The notes under the pieces are model-generated. The model made no database searches. It was not told the origin of the DNA and was given only the letters and a program-made list of their open reading frames with translations. Shown here piece after piece: positions 14,753 through 22,115 of a DNA stretch of 29,373 nt (positions within the stretch are counted from its first letter, which is position 1; the number at the start of each line of letters is the position of its first letter). Source of the stretch: JBJHDF01 sp050486405 (GTDB lineage Bacteria; Pseudomonadota; Gammaproteobacteria; Pseudomonadales; Cellvibrionaceae); NCBI GenBank assembly GCA_050486405.1, contig JBJHDF010000037.1, forward strand, positions 1-29,373. The letters run 5' to 3'. A program made the position numbers and the translations under genes.

Positions 14753-15346
14753 CTATGCCTCCTGATCCAGACCGATGGTTACCACGTCGTCACTTTCGTA
14801 AAAGTGAGGAGGCACCTCCAGGTTGGTGGGCGCCGGTACCCCGCGGTAAACGCGGCCCGCAAGGTCAAACATCGAACCGTGACAGGCACAGAAAAAGCCG
14901 CCCAGCCAACTGTCGCCACCCAAATCCTGGGCGCCCACGTCCGGACGATGAGTGGGTGCACAGCCCAGGTGGGTACAGACACCCAACAGAATCAGGTATT
15001 CCTCGCGAATGGAGCGATGGCGATTGCGGGCGTATTCCGGTTGCTGCTCCTCTTTGGATTCAGGGTCGCGCAGGCGGGGTTCAATCCGCTCCAGGCTGGC
15101 CAGTGCCTCTGGGGTGCGACGCAGAATGTATACCGGCATGCCCCGCCACTCCACAGTGACCATCTGGCCTGGCTCCAGCCTGCCGACATTGTGGGTCACC
15201 GGCGCACCGGCGGCCCGGGCGCGGGCGCTGGGATACCAGGATTTAACAAAGGGGGCGGCGGCACCGACCACGCCCACCGCACCCACCGCCGAGGTGAGCC
15301 CGACGAGCACGCGGCGACGCGTGTGATTGACTGCGTCATTACTCAT
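14753..15346 (-). CDS. petA: Rieske iron-sulfur protein of the bc1 complex
   Basis: 197-aa [2Fe-2S] subunit of ubiquinol-cytochrome c reductase; it takes the first electron from quinol in the periplasm and passes it to cytochrome c1. The N-terminus has a twin-arginine motif (RRRVLVG, residues 10-16) followed by a hydrophobic helix that stays as membrane anchor. Cluster-binding boxes are CTHLGC (ligands C124, H126; disulfide C129) and CACHGS (ligands C153, H156; disulfide C155). Residues about 93-113 form a charged insert (EEQQPEYARNRHRS) before the cluster domain, common in proteobacterial Rieske proteins. It is the first gene of the operon, with a sigma70-type promoter about 100 bp upstream, and precedes petBC by 4 bp. 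Confidence 0.96.
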   Translation of the reverse strand: MSNDAVNHTRRRVLVGLTSAVGAVGVVGAAAPFVKSWYPSARARAAGAPVTHNVGRLEPGQMVTVEWRGMPVYILRRTPEALASLERIEPRLRDPESKEEQQPEYARNRHRSIREEYLILLGVCTHLGCAPTHRPDVGAQDLGGDSWLGGFFCACHGSMFDLAGRVYRGVPAPTNLEVPPHFYESDDVVTIGLDQEA

Positions 15347-15444
15347 GACGTTCTTCTCCCGTAACTGCGTAAAAAAGAGGGGCGTTGAATCAACGAAAGG
15401 AATCGAGGAAATGGGCGTGATTTCCCGAATTCAAAAGAGGCACA

Positions 15445-15473
15445 ATCTTAAAGAAATTGCGCCCTGCTGACAA
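15445..15473 (-). promoter_or_regulatory. Sigma70 promoter of petA-petBC
   Basis: On the minus strand, TTGTCA (15473-15468, 5/6 to the -35 consensus) and TAAGAT (15450-15445, 4/6 to the -10) are separated by exactly 17 bp. They lie about 100 bp upstream of petA and downstream of the rplM-rpsI terminator. It may also feed sspA-sspB. Confidence 0.7.
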
Positions 15474-15573
15474 CCAGCCTTCCGACACGCCATGCTGAGC
15501 ACGGTCCCGGAAAGGCATCCCCGGCCCAGGCTTGTGCCAAATGGAAGTACCGAACTCCGAAGCTTGAAAGCAT

Positions 15574-15605
15574 AAAAAACGCCCGGGCCGTGAACGACCA
15601 GGGCG
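15574..15605 (-). terminator. Intrinsic terminator of rplM-rpsI
   Basis: On the minus strand a CGCCC-x-GG / CC-x-GGGCG stem with a 10-nt loop is followed by six consecutive T. It lies 32 bp past the rpsI stop. Confidence 0.82.
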
Positions 15606-15637
15606 TAGCTGCGGACCGCCGATGGGCCTGCAGTATA

Positions 15638-16030
15638 TCAACGCTTGGAGTATTGCGGTCTCTTGCGCGCCTTGCGCAGACCAACCTTCTTGCGCTCCAC
15701 TTCCCGGGAATCCCGGGTGACATAGCCGGCCTTGCGCAGGGACGGGCGCAGGGTTTCGTCGTAGGCCATCAGGGCGCGGGTCAGGCCGTGGCGAATGGCG
15801 CCGGCCTGACCAAAGCTGCCACCGCCCTTGACGGTAACGGTGACGTCGAACTTGTCCACCAGATCAGCGGTTTCCAGCGGCTGGCGCACGATCATGCGCG
15901 ATACCGGGCGACCGAAGTACTCGTCCAGCGGACGATTGTTGACCTGGATCTTGCCACTGCCGGGGGTGAGGAACACCCGGGCGGTGGAGGTTTTGCGGCG
16001 GCCGGTGCCGTAGTATTGAGTGTCTGCCAT
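15638..16030 (-). CDS. rpsI: 30S ribosomal protein S9
   Basis: 130-aa ribosomal protein, the standard length in gammaproteobacteria. It begins YYGTGRRKTSTARVFL and ends in the conserved basic tail RKARKRPQYSKR, whose terminal Lys-Arg reaches the P-site tRNA anticodon stem. QAGAIRHGLTRALM is also diagnostic. It follows rplM by 14 bp, forming the conserved rplM-rpsI operon, and is followed by a strong terminator. In this genome the bc1 operon then intervenes before sspA-sspB, whereas in E. coli sspA directly follows rpsI. Confidence 0.98.
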   Translation of the reverse strand: MADTQYYGTGRRKTSTARVFLTPGSGKIQVNNRPLDEYFGRPVSRMIVRQPLETADLVDKFDVTVTVKGGGSFGQAGAIRHGLTRALMAYDETLRPSLRKAGYVTRDSREVERKKVGLRKARKRPQYSKR

Positions 16031-16044
16031 AATCAGCGTTCCGG

Positions 16045-16473
16045 TTAGATTTTCAGTTCTTGTGGCTGCTGGGCGGTGTGCGGGTGGGCACTGCCAGCGT
16101 ACACTTTGAGCTTTTTGAACATGGCGCGTCCCAGCGGGCCGCGGGGCAGCATGCCCTTGACCGCGATCTGGATGGTGCGCTCGGGGGCCTTGTCGATCAG
16201 CTTTTCAAAGCTGATGGACTTGATACCACCGATATAGCCGGTGTGATGATGGTAGATCTTGTCTTTGGCCTTGTTGCCAGTGACCCGGACCTTCTCCGCA
16301 TTGATCACGACGATATAGTCGCCGGTATCCACGTGGGGGGTGTATTCGGGCTTGTGCTTGCCGCGCAAGCGACTGGCAATCTCGGCGGCCATACGTCCCA
16401 GGGTCTTGCCCTCGGCGTCAATCAGATACCAGCCGTGTTCGACGGTTTCTGCTTTGGCAGTGTAAGTCTTCAT
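16045..16473 (-). CDS. rplM: 50S ribosomal protein L13
   Basis: 142-aa early-assembly protein of the large subunit. The start MKTYTAKAETVEHGWYLIDA and the segments GKTLGRMAAEIASRLRGKHK, GDYIVVINAEKVRVTGNK, and MLPRGPLGRAMFKKLKVYAG are textbook L13. I chose ATG 16473 because it gives the family's exact N-terminus and has AGGCG upstream; the longer frame adds 22 unrelated residues that run into the promoter. It heads the operon with rpsI. In E. coli L13 represses its own operon by binding the leader; the leader here is about 30 nt, and I cannot tell whether the site is conserved. Confidence 0.98.
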   Translation of the reverse strand: MKTYTAKAETVEHGWYLIDAEGKTLGRMAAEIASRLRGKHKPEYTPHVDTGDYIVVINAEKVRVTGNKAKDKIYHHHTGYIGGIKSISFEKLIDKAPERTIQIAVKGMLPRGPLGRAMFKKLKVYAGSAHPHTAQQPQELKI

Positions 16474-16510
16474 GTTATATCGCCTGATTGTGGGTAGAAA
16501 AAGAGCGCGA

Positions 16511-16539
16511 ATACTACATAAACCCGGCCGGGAATACAA
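16511..16539 (-). promoter_or_regulatory. Candidate sigma70 promoter of rplM-rpsI
   Basis: On the minus strand TTGTAT (16539-16534) and TAGTAT (16516-16511) are separated by 17 bp, about 38 bp upstream of rplM. The -35 is weak (3/6) and the -10 is 4/6, but position and spacing fit. Confidence 0.55.
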
Positions 16540-16548
16540 GCTCCCAGA

Positions 16549-16654
16549 GAGCTGCCTGGGGCGCGGCTTCCGGGGCGCGCCCCAAGTACGTCCCTGTAGC
16601 TCGCCGCCGACGTCCTGTCGGCGATGGACCCTGAAGCAGCGCCCCAGACTGCTC
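16549..16654. repeat. 106-bp inverted-repeat element between zapE and rplM
   Basis: Two 22-bp arms, 16549-16570 and 16633-16654, are inverted copies matching at 19 of 22 positions, with a shared CTGGGGCGC core. Between them lie a perfect 12-bp palindrome GGGGCGCGCCCC (16572-16583) and a perfect 7-bp hairpin CGCCGAC/GTCGGCG (16605-16623). The right arm runs into the zapE stop codon. It resembles the small palindromic repeats that accumulate in intergenic regions of gammaproteobacteria; I recall related sequences in Halomonas-like genomes but cannot verify this. It may also end zapE transcription. Confidence 0.6.
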
Positions 16655-17756
16655 AGCCCCCGAGATGCGGCCTGGCCAGATAGTCGCGGCTCTGCATCTC
16701 CAGCAGGCGGCTGAGGGTGCGCTGGAACTCGAATTCCAGCCGTTGCCCGGTATAAAGAGACTCCAAAGGCCTGTCCGCCGAGAGAATCAGCTTTACCCGC
16801 CGGTCGTAAAGCTCATCCACCAGACTGATAAAGCGGCGGGCGCCGTCGTCGTTGTGGGGGCCCAGGGCCGGGACATCGCTGACAATCAGGGTGTGGAACT
16901 CCCGGGCCAGCTCGATATAGTCGTTCTGGGAGCGCGGACCCAGGCATAGCTCGGCAAAATCGAACCAGGCCACGTCCTCGCCCACATGGCGGGCGCGGAT
17001 GGGGCGCCCTTCCACCTCCAGCGCCACCTCGGCCCGGATTTCCCCCGCCGCCGGCACCAGGCTGTGGAACGCCTGGCGCAGCGCCGGCTCGGCCCCGGCT
17101 CCGGCGGGAGCAATGTACAGCTCCGCCCGCTCCAGGGCCCGCAGGCGGTAGTCGCAGGGGCTGTCCAGGTGCAGCACCCGGGTGTGGCGCTTGATCAGCT
17201 CGATGGCGGGCAAAAAGCGCTGGCGCTGCAGGCCGTCCCGGTAGAGACCGTCCGGCTCAATATTGGAGGTGGCCACCAGGGTGACGCCGCGGGCAAACAG
17301 CGCCTGCATCAGTCCCCCCAGCAACATGGCGTCGGTGATATCGGTGACAAAGAACTCGTCAAAGCACAGCACCCGGGTCTCCCGGCGCAGCCTGGCAGCC
17401 ACCGTTTCCAGGGGGTTTTTTTGCCCCTGGAGCTGGCGCAGCTCGGTGTGCACCCGGCGCATAAAGCGATGAAAATGCAGGCGCAGCTTGTCATCGAAAG
17501 GCAGGCTTTCACAGAAGTTGTCCATCAACCAGGTCTTGCCCCGCCCCACACCGCCCCAGATATACAGGCCTTCGACTGCCCTGGGTCGACGAAATAGTGA
17601 TCCGGAAGACAGCGACCAGCGCCCCCGACCAGTTATCACCAGTTCATCGTAGAGCCGCTGCAACTGCTCCACGGCGGCGGCCTGGGCCGCATCGGGCTGG
17701 AAACCACCCTCGGCCAGGTCCCGCTGATAGCGGGCAAATGGCGTCAGATTTGCCAC
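16653..17756 (-). CDS. zapE: Cell division ATPase ZapE (AFG1-like)
   Basis: 367-aa cytoplasmic P-loop ATPase of the AFG1/ZapE family, which associates with the FtsZ ring and is needed for division under stress in E. coli. Walker A is GGVGRGKT (68-75), Walker B is CFDEFFVTD, and the sensor region reads VATSNIEPDGLYRDGLQRQRFLPAI, all typical. The C-terminal part contains DDGARRFISLVDELYDRRVKLILSA, also characteristic. Length fits the family (about 375 aa). The start codon is GTG at 17756, one base after the upstream hydrolase gene's last codons, suggesting translational coupling. It sits near rplM-rpsI and zapG-degS, the same neighbourhood as in E. coli. Confidence 0.95.
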   Translation of the reverse strand: MANLTPFARYQRDLAEGGFQPDAAQAAAVEQLQRLYDELVITGRGRWSLSSGSLFRRPRAVEGLYIWGGVGRGKTWLMDNFCESLPFDDKLRLHFHRFMRRVHTELRQLQGQKNPLETVAARLRRETRVLCFDEFFVTDITDAMLLGGLMQALFARGVTLVATSNIEPDGLYRDGLQRQRFLPAIELIKRHTRVLHLDSPCDYRLRALERAELYIAPAGAGAEPALRQAFHSLVPAAGEIRAEVALEVEGRPIRARHVGEDVAWFDFAELCLGPRSQNDYIELAREFHTLIVSDVPALGPHNDDGARRFISLVDELYDRRVKLILSADRPLESLYTGQRLEFEFQRTLSRLLEMQSRDYLARPHLGG

Positions 17757-17759
17757 CGA

Positions 17760-18425
17760 TCAGCCGCCCGCCAGTTGTTCGAGGAGTTCCGCAGTCACTC
17801 TCTCCTTGAGTTCGGTGAGGCCTCCGTGGAAGAAATGCCCCGCCTCGGGGAACTTCAGCAGATTGACAGGTGAGACCAGGGTTTCCACCCAGCGATGCAC
17901 CCCGGGAGCCGCCACCACATCGTCCTCACCACCCTGCACCACCGTCACCGGGCAGGGAAAGCGCCGCTCACGGTCGTAGGGGTAGCGCTCCACCGGCGGC
18001 GCCACCAACAACAGGTGGCGTACCCCCTCGCAGCGGTAGACCGCCTGGGCAGCCACCGAGGATCCGAAAGAAAAACCGGCCAGCAGCAATTCCCGGCCCG
18101 GCAGTTCGCCGCGCAGCCAGTCCACCACCGCCAGCAGGTCATCCACCTCGCCCCGGGCGTCGTCGTGCTCGCCTGCGCTGCCTTCCACGCCGCGAAAGTT
18201 GAAACGCACGGTGGGCAGGCCCAGATCGCGACAGGTTCGAAACAGGGTGGTAACCACTTTATTATTCATGGTACCGCCGTGCAGTGGGTGGGGGTGACAA
18301 ACCACCGCCGCCAGGTTGCGCCCGGCCAGCGGCCCCTGGTCCGCGCCCGCCACAGCCCTGGCCTGCAGGGTACCCGCGGGGCCGACGATGGCAATTGCCG
18401 TTTCGGTCTGAAAGAATGTATTCAT
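17760..18425 (-). CDS. Alpha/beta hydrolase (COG2945-type)
   Basis: 221-aa cytoplasmic protein with the complete small alpha/beta-hydrolase layout. HPHPLHGGTMNNKVV (44-58) is the oxyanion-hole region typical of the COG2945 group. The nucleophile elbow is GFSFG with S119; the acid is D168 or D169 in GGEDDVV, and the His is H197 in GHFFHG. Substrate is unknown; members are annotated as esterases or dienelactone-hydrolase-like enzymes. It is the first gene of a two-gene unit with zapE, whose GTG start lies 3 bp past its stop. A 300-bp intergenic region shared with the divergent zapG gene precedes it. Confidence 0.85.
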   Translation of the reverse strand: MNTFFQTETAIAIVGPAGTLQARAVAGADQGPLAGRNLAAVVCHPHPLHGGTMNNKVVTTLFRTCRDLGLPTVRFNFRGVEGSAGEHDDARGEVDDLLAVVDWLRGELPGRELLLAGFSFGSSVAAQAVYRCEGVRHLLLVAPPVERYPYDRERRFPCPVTVVQGGEDDVVAAPGVHRWVETLVSPVNLLKFPEAGHFFHGGLTELKERVTAELLEQLAGG

Positions 18426-18725
18426 GGGCGTCTCTGTCGCTCCAACTAACCCGGTAGCCCGGCGACATCTGTCGTCGGGTTAACGATGAAGGACGCCATA
18501 ATAACGAATTCACCGCCCGGGGCGAAATGCGGCAGGGTTTTCACATCCTGGGGCAACAAAAATCCGTATACTATTGTTTGAGGTCGTACCAGCGCCGTGC
18601 TGACGACCGCTTGGCTTGGCCATATGGCCTGACCGAGGATTTACGGTACTCTTGGCGCGGGATATCCTGTGCGAGGTATCGACGCGATTTACCTGATTTA
18701 TTTACCTGATTTAAAGGAGCACACT
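18426..18725. other. Divergent intergenic region, hydrolase / zapG
   Basis: This 300-bp stretch has no believable gene. It holds an interrupted inverted repeat (TAACCCG at 18447-18453, CGGGTTA at 18476-18482, with an inner CGAC/GTCG stem), a perfect 12-bp palindrome GGCCATATGGCC (18618-18629), a -10-like TATACT on the plus strand (18567-18572) with no good -35, and a 13-bp tandem duplication just before the zapG ribosome site. Confidence 0.5.
18688..18713 (+). repeat. 13-bp perfect tandem duplication upstream of zapG
   Basis: TTTACCTGATTTA occurs twice head to tail (18688-18700, 18701-18713), ending 2 bp before the AAGGAG ribosome site. Looks like a recent slippage duplication in the leader; A/T-rich, so it may aid translation initiation. 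Confidence 0.8.
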
Positions 18726-19271
18726 GTGGTTTCCGTCACGACCCTCATTGTTACCGCCCTGGTGTTTATGCTGATCGGCGCCGTTCTGGGTGCCCTGATC
18801 TACAGTGCCAACATCCGCTCCAGCGGCAAGGGCCTGGAGCAGCGCCTGCGGGAAACAGAGGACAACCTGCAGCGTTACCAGCAGGATGTGGCGGGTCACT
18901 TCGCCGAAACGGCGCAACTGGTCAACAACCTGACCGAAAGCTACCGTGAGGTGCACGAACACCTCGCCAACGGCGCGCTGAAACTCACCACACCCGCCAT
19001 CAGCCGGCAGATTCTGGCGTCTGCGGATACCCATTTGCTGGGCCGGGAGGCGCTGCGCCTGCGCGAAGAGCAGTTCCAGGCACCACGGGACTGGGCACCC
19101 AAAGCCGCCGGCACCAAGGGTACCCTGAGCGAGGACTACGGTCTGCGCGATGACGATGACGACGCCGAGGCCGCCGCGACGGAGGAAACAAAAGCCGATG
19201 CCGCATCCGACGCCGACCAGGAAGCGCTGAAAGATGCACCAAAAAAAGAAGCCAGTGAAGACCGGACCTGA
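18726..19271 (+). CDS. zapG: ZapG / YhcB family envelope protein (DUF1043)
   Basis: 181-aa inner-membrane protein. A single N-terminal transmembrane helix (about 5-27) is followed by a cytoplasmic coiled coil (about 30-90) with the family signature LEQRLRETEDNLQRYQQDVAGHFAETAQLVNNLTESYREVHEHLA. The C-terminal third is disordered and very acidic (DDDDDAEAAATEETKAD). E. coli YhcB/ZapG interacts with divisome and elongasome proteins and affects cell shape and envelope synthesis. The start is GTG at 18726, with AAAGGAG 6 bp upstream; no earlier start gives a sensible N-terminus. It precedes degS by 34 bp, matching the zapE-zapG-degQ/degS gene order of E. coli. Confidence 0.88.
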   Translation: MVSVTTLIVTALVFMLIGAVLGALIYSANIRSSGKGLEQRLRETEDNLQRYQQDVAGHFAETAQLVNNLTESYREVHEHLANGALKLTTPAISRQILASADTHLLGREALRLREEQFQAPRDWAPKAAGTKGTLSEDYGLRDDDDDAEAAATEETKADAASDADQEALKDAPKKEASEDRT

Positions 19272-19305
19272 TTGAACCCGGCCGAGGCCGGATGCGGAGA
19301 CAGCT

Positions 19306-20427
19306 ATGTCCTTGGGACGATTGGTACAATCCAGCGGTTGGCCAGTGGCTTTCGGGCTGCTGCTGGCGCTGCTGGCGCTGCTGGTCTTTCCCGATCTGCG
19401 CCCCGGCAACAGCCGCGCGGTGCCCCCGGGCTCCGCTGCGGACGGGCGCGGCCCCGCCGCCGCTTCCTACGCCGAGGCCGTCAACCGGGCGGCACCGGCA
19501 GTGGTCAACATCTACGCCCGCAGAGCCAGCCCCCATCGCCGCCCCGGCGAACCCCAGTTGCGACACCCTCTGGATCCCCCCCGACTCGACCCGAACCAAC
19601 CCTCTCTGGGCTCCGGAGTGATCGTCAGCACCGCTGGCTATCTTTTAACCAACTACCATGTGGTAAACGGTACCGAGGAGATACTGGTGGTGCTCAACGA
19701 CGGCCGCAACAGCCGCGCCGAGTTGGTGGGCACGGACCCGGAGAGCGACCTGGCTGTACTGCGCATCCCCCTGAGTGGCCTTACGGCCATCGAATTGGGT
19801 GATCCAACCCTCGCTCAGGTGGGGGACGTGGTGTTGGCTATCGGCAACCCTTTCGGTGTCGGCCAATCGGTAACCCAGGGCATTCTCAGCGCCACCGGTC
19901 GCCACGGATTGGGGGTTAACATCTACGAAAACTTTCTGCAAACAGACGCCGCCATTCACCCCGGCAATTCCGGCGGTGCCCTGGTGGATACCCGGGGACG
20001 GCTGCTGGGCATCAACACGGCCATACTCGATCACACCGGCATCAGTTTCGCCATACCCGCCGACGCCGCCATGAAATCATTGGGCGATATCATCGAACAC
20101 GGCAGTGTGATTCGCGGCTGGCTGGGCGTCACCGCCCGACCGCTAACCCCCGATGAAGCCCAGGGCCGAGGGGTGCGGATGGCCAGTGGCATGCTGGTGG
20201 AGGAAGTGATTCCCCAGAGTCCGGCCCACCGGGCGGGACTGCGGGAAAGAGATGTTATCACCCATATCGACGGCCAGCCAGTGTGGGATCGTCACCAAAG
20301 CCTCACCCGCGTGGCTGAAGCCCGTCCCGGCAGCGAACTGAGCATTCGCGTAGTGCGCGGTGGCGAGATTATGGAGTTTTCCGCCACTGTGGGGGTGCGG
20401 CCCGACCCGCGCCGCACCCGGACATAA
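19306..20427 (+). CDS. degS: Site-1 envelope stress protease DegS/AlgW (HtrA family)
   Basis: 373-aa serine protease anchored in the inner membrane by one N-terminal helix (about 12-30), with the rest in the periplasm. The trypsin-like domain carries the triad H118 (NYHVV), D148 (SDLAVL) and S222 (HPGNSGG). One PDZ domain (about 265-365) binds exposed C-termini of misfolded outer-membrane proteins. Having a single PDZ domain and an uncleaved anchor fits DegS/AlgW, not DegP/DegQ. DegS makes the first cut in the anti-sigma factor RseA (MucA in Pseudomonas) to free sigmaE/AlgU. The ATG is preceded by GGAG. It is co-directional with zapG and ends in a strong bidirectional terminator. Confidence 0.95.
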   Translation: MSLGRLVQSSGWPVAFGLLLALLALLVFPDLRPGNSRAVPPGSAADGRGPAAASYAEAVNRAAPAVVNIYARRASPHRRPGEPQLRHPLDPPRLDPNQPSLGSGVIVSTAGYLLTNYHVVNGTEEILVVLNDGRNSRAELVGTDPESDLAVLRIPLSGLTAIELGDPTLAQVGDVVLAIGNPFGVGQSVTQGILSATGRHGLGVNIYENFLQTDAAIHPGNSGGALVDTRGRLLGINTAILDHTGISFAIPADAAMKSLGDIIEHGSVIRGWLGVTARPLTPDEAQGRGVRMASGMLVEEVIPQSPAHRAGLRERDVITHIDGQPVWDRHQSLTRVAEARPGSELSIRVVRGGEIMEFSATVGVRPDPRRTRT

Positions 20428-20428
20428 C

Positions 20429-20464
20429 AAAAAACCCCCGCGCCTTTCGACGCGAGGGTTTTTA
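20429..20464. terminator. Bidirectional terminator, degS / tRNA-Ala
   Basis: An AAAAACCC-x-CGCG / CGCG-x-GGGTTTTT stem with an 8-nt loop is flanked by A-tract on the left and T-tract on the right, so it can terminate degS rightward and the tRNA leftward. It starts 1 bp after the degS stop and ends 3 bp before the tRNA 3' end. Confidence 0.88.
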
Positions 20465-20466
20465 TT

Positions 20467-20542
20467 TGGTGGAGCCTAGCGGGATCGAACCGCTGACCTC
20501 AACACTGCCAGTGTTGCGCTCTCCCAGCTGAGCTAAGGCCCC
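20467..20542 (-). tRNA. tRNA-Ala (anticodon GGC)
   Basis: 76 nt including an encoded CCA end. The acceptor stem pairs GGGGCCT with AGGCTCC and contains the G3-U70 wobble pair that is the alanine identity element. The D arm reads AGCTCAGCTGGGAGAGC, the anticodon stem CAACA/TGTTG encloses the loop CTGGCAG with anticodon GGC, and the T arm contains GGTTCGATCC. It reads GCC codons, abundant in this GC-rich genome. It has its own promoter overlapping the end of gltX and shares a terminator with degS. Confidence 0.97.
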
Positions 20543-20559
20543 ATGTTCAGAGGGAGCGC

Positions 20560-20587
20560 ATTGTATCACCCCGCCAAGGGCTGTCAA
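20560..20587 (-). promoter_or_regulatory. Promoter of tRNA-Ala
   Basis: On the minus strand a consensus -35 TTGACA (20587-20582) and -10 TACAAT (20565-20560, 5/6) are separated by 16 bp. The following GCGCTCCC is a GC-rich discriminator, as at stringently controlled stable-RNA promoters. The gltX stop codon TGA lies within the -35 hexamer. Confidence 0.82.
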
Positions 20588-22065
20588 GACAAACCGGCGT
20601 ATGTCTTTTCCAGCTTTTTCAACTGCTTCTTGCCGACGCCACCCAGCACTTCCAGGGCGTGGCGCAGACGGGCGCGGCTGAGGTCGGGCCCCAGCAGTAC
20701 CATGGCGTCCATCACCGAGAAGGAGGCGGTGGTGCCGGCGATGGCGATAAAGATGGGCGCCAGAAACTCCTTGAGTTTAATGTCCATTTGCGTCGACAGG
20801 GTTTTCAACTCGTTGAAAATGGCGTCCCGCTCCCAGGTGCGCAGTGCCTCCAGGCGCCAGAGGGCAAACTGCAGCAGTTCCTTTTGCTGCTCCAGGGGCA
20901 AGCTGTTGGCCTCGAACTGGCTGTCGCTCAGCGGCAGGGTGCCGGACACCAGAAAGGCCGCCAGGGGCGCCAGGTCGCTGAAGGTTTCCATGCGGCCCCG
21001 GGCGTGGGGCAACAGCTTGAGCAGGTTGTCGCGGTTGTAGGCCCAGTCGTGCAGCCGGTCGGCCAACTGTTCATCGCTGAGGTCCTCGCGGATCCACAGG
21101 CCGTTGAGCCAGGACAGCTTCTCCACGTCGAAGATGGGGCCGCCCAGGGAGACACGATTGATGTCGAAATGGGCCTGCATCTCGGCCAGGCTGAATTTCT
21201 CCCGCTCGTCGGGCATGGACCAGCCCATGCGCCCCAGATAGTTCAGCAGCGCCTCGGGCAGGTAGCCCACCCGCTGGTAGTAGAGGATGCTGGTTGGGTT
21301 TTTGCGCTTGCTCAGCTTGGACTTGTCCGGGTTGCGCAGCAGCGGCAGGTGACAGAGCACCGGGGCCTGCCAACCGAAGTATTCGTACAATTTCAGATGC
21401 TTGGGCGCCGAGTTGATCCACTCCTCGCCGCGGATCACGTGGGTGATGCCCATCAGGTGGTCGTCCACGACGTTGGCCAAGTGGTAGGTGGGCATGCCGT
21501 CGGCCTTGAGCAGCACCTGCATGTCCACCTGGGACCACTCGATCTCGATCTCGCCGCGCAGCATGTCCTGCACCCGGCAACTGCCCTGCTCCGGGATTTT
21601 CATGCGGATCACATAGGGCTCGCTCGCCGCCAGGCGCCGCTGCACCTCGGCCTCGCTCAGGGTGAGGCCGCGACCGTCGTACTTCGGGGTTTCGCCCCGG
21701 GCCTGTTGCTCCCGGCGCATCTCGTCCAGTTCCTCGGCGGTGGCAAAGCAGTAGAACGCGTGTCCCTTGGCCACCAGCTCGTCGGCGTACTGGCGGTAGA
21801 TGCCCATGCGCTCGCTCTGGCGATAGGGGCCGTGCTCGCCGCCCACATCCGGCCCTTCGTCCCATTCGATGCCCAACCAGCGCAGGCTGTCGAGGATGGC
21901 CTGTTCCGACTCGGGTGTGCTGCGGGTCTGGTCGGTATCCTCGATGCGCAGCAGAAACTGGCCGCCGTGTTGCCGGGCAAAACACAGATTGAACAGGGCT
22001 ATGTAGGCGGTGCCTACGTGGGGGTCGCCGGTAGGCGAAGGCGCTATGCGGGTACGGACGGTCAT
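20584..22065 (-). CDS. gltX: Glutamate-tRNA ligase
   Basis: 493-aa class I aminoacyl-tRNA synthetase that charges tRNA-Glu. The HIGH-type motif is SPTGDPHVGTAY near the N-terminus, the KMSKS-type motif is KLSKRKNP around residue 245, and the C-terminal helical anticodon-binding domain follows. The SPTGDPHVG start and ARQHGGQFLLRIEDTDQTRS are typical of bacterial discriminating GluRS, and length is standard. I start it at ATG 22065, eight codons inside the longest reading, because TVRTRIAPSPTG is the family's normal N-terminus. It follows waaC after a short stem-loop; its last codon overlaps the -35 of the tRNA-Ala promoter. Confidence 0.97.
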   Translation of the reverse strand: MTVRTRIAPSPTGDPHVGTAYIALFNLCFARQHGGQFLLRIEDTDQTRSTPESEQAILDSLRWLGIEWDEGPDVGGEHGPYRQSERMGIYRQYADELVAKGHAFYCFATAEELDEMRREQQARGETPKYDGRGLTLSEAEVQRRLAASEPYVIRMKIPEQGSCRVQDMLRGEIEIEWSQVDMQVLLKADGMPTYHLANVVDDHLMGITHVIRGEEWINSAPKHLKLYEYFGWQAPVLCHLPLLRNPDKSKLSKRKNPTSILYYQRVGYLPEALLNYLGRMGWSMPDEREKFSLAEMQAHFDINRVSLGGPIFDVEKLSWLNGLWIREDLSDEQLADRLHDWAYNRDNLLKLLPHARGRMETFSDLAPLAAFLVSGTLPLSDSQFEANSLPLEQQKELLQFALWRLEALRTWERDAIFNELKTLSTQMDIKLKEFLAPIFIAIAGTTASFSVMDAMVLLGPDLSRARLRHALEVLGGVGKKQLKKLEKTYAGLS

Positions 22066-22091
22066 AGATTTTTCCGGTTTCAACTGCAAAG

Positions 22092-22111
22092 GCCCCGGTC
22101 GCTACCGGGGC
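22092..22111 (-). terminator. Stem-loop between waaC and gltX
   Basis: A perfect 8-bp stem (GCCCCGGT/ACCGGGGC) with a 4-nt loop lies 4 bp past the waaC stop on the minus strand and is followed by CTTTG. The U-tract is short, so termination is probably partial. Confidence 0.52.
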
Positions 22112-22115
22112 GGGA

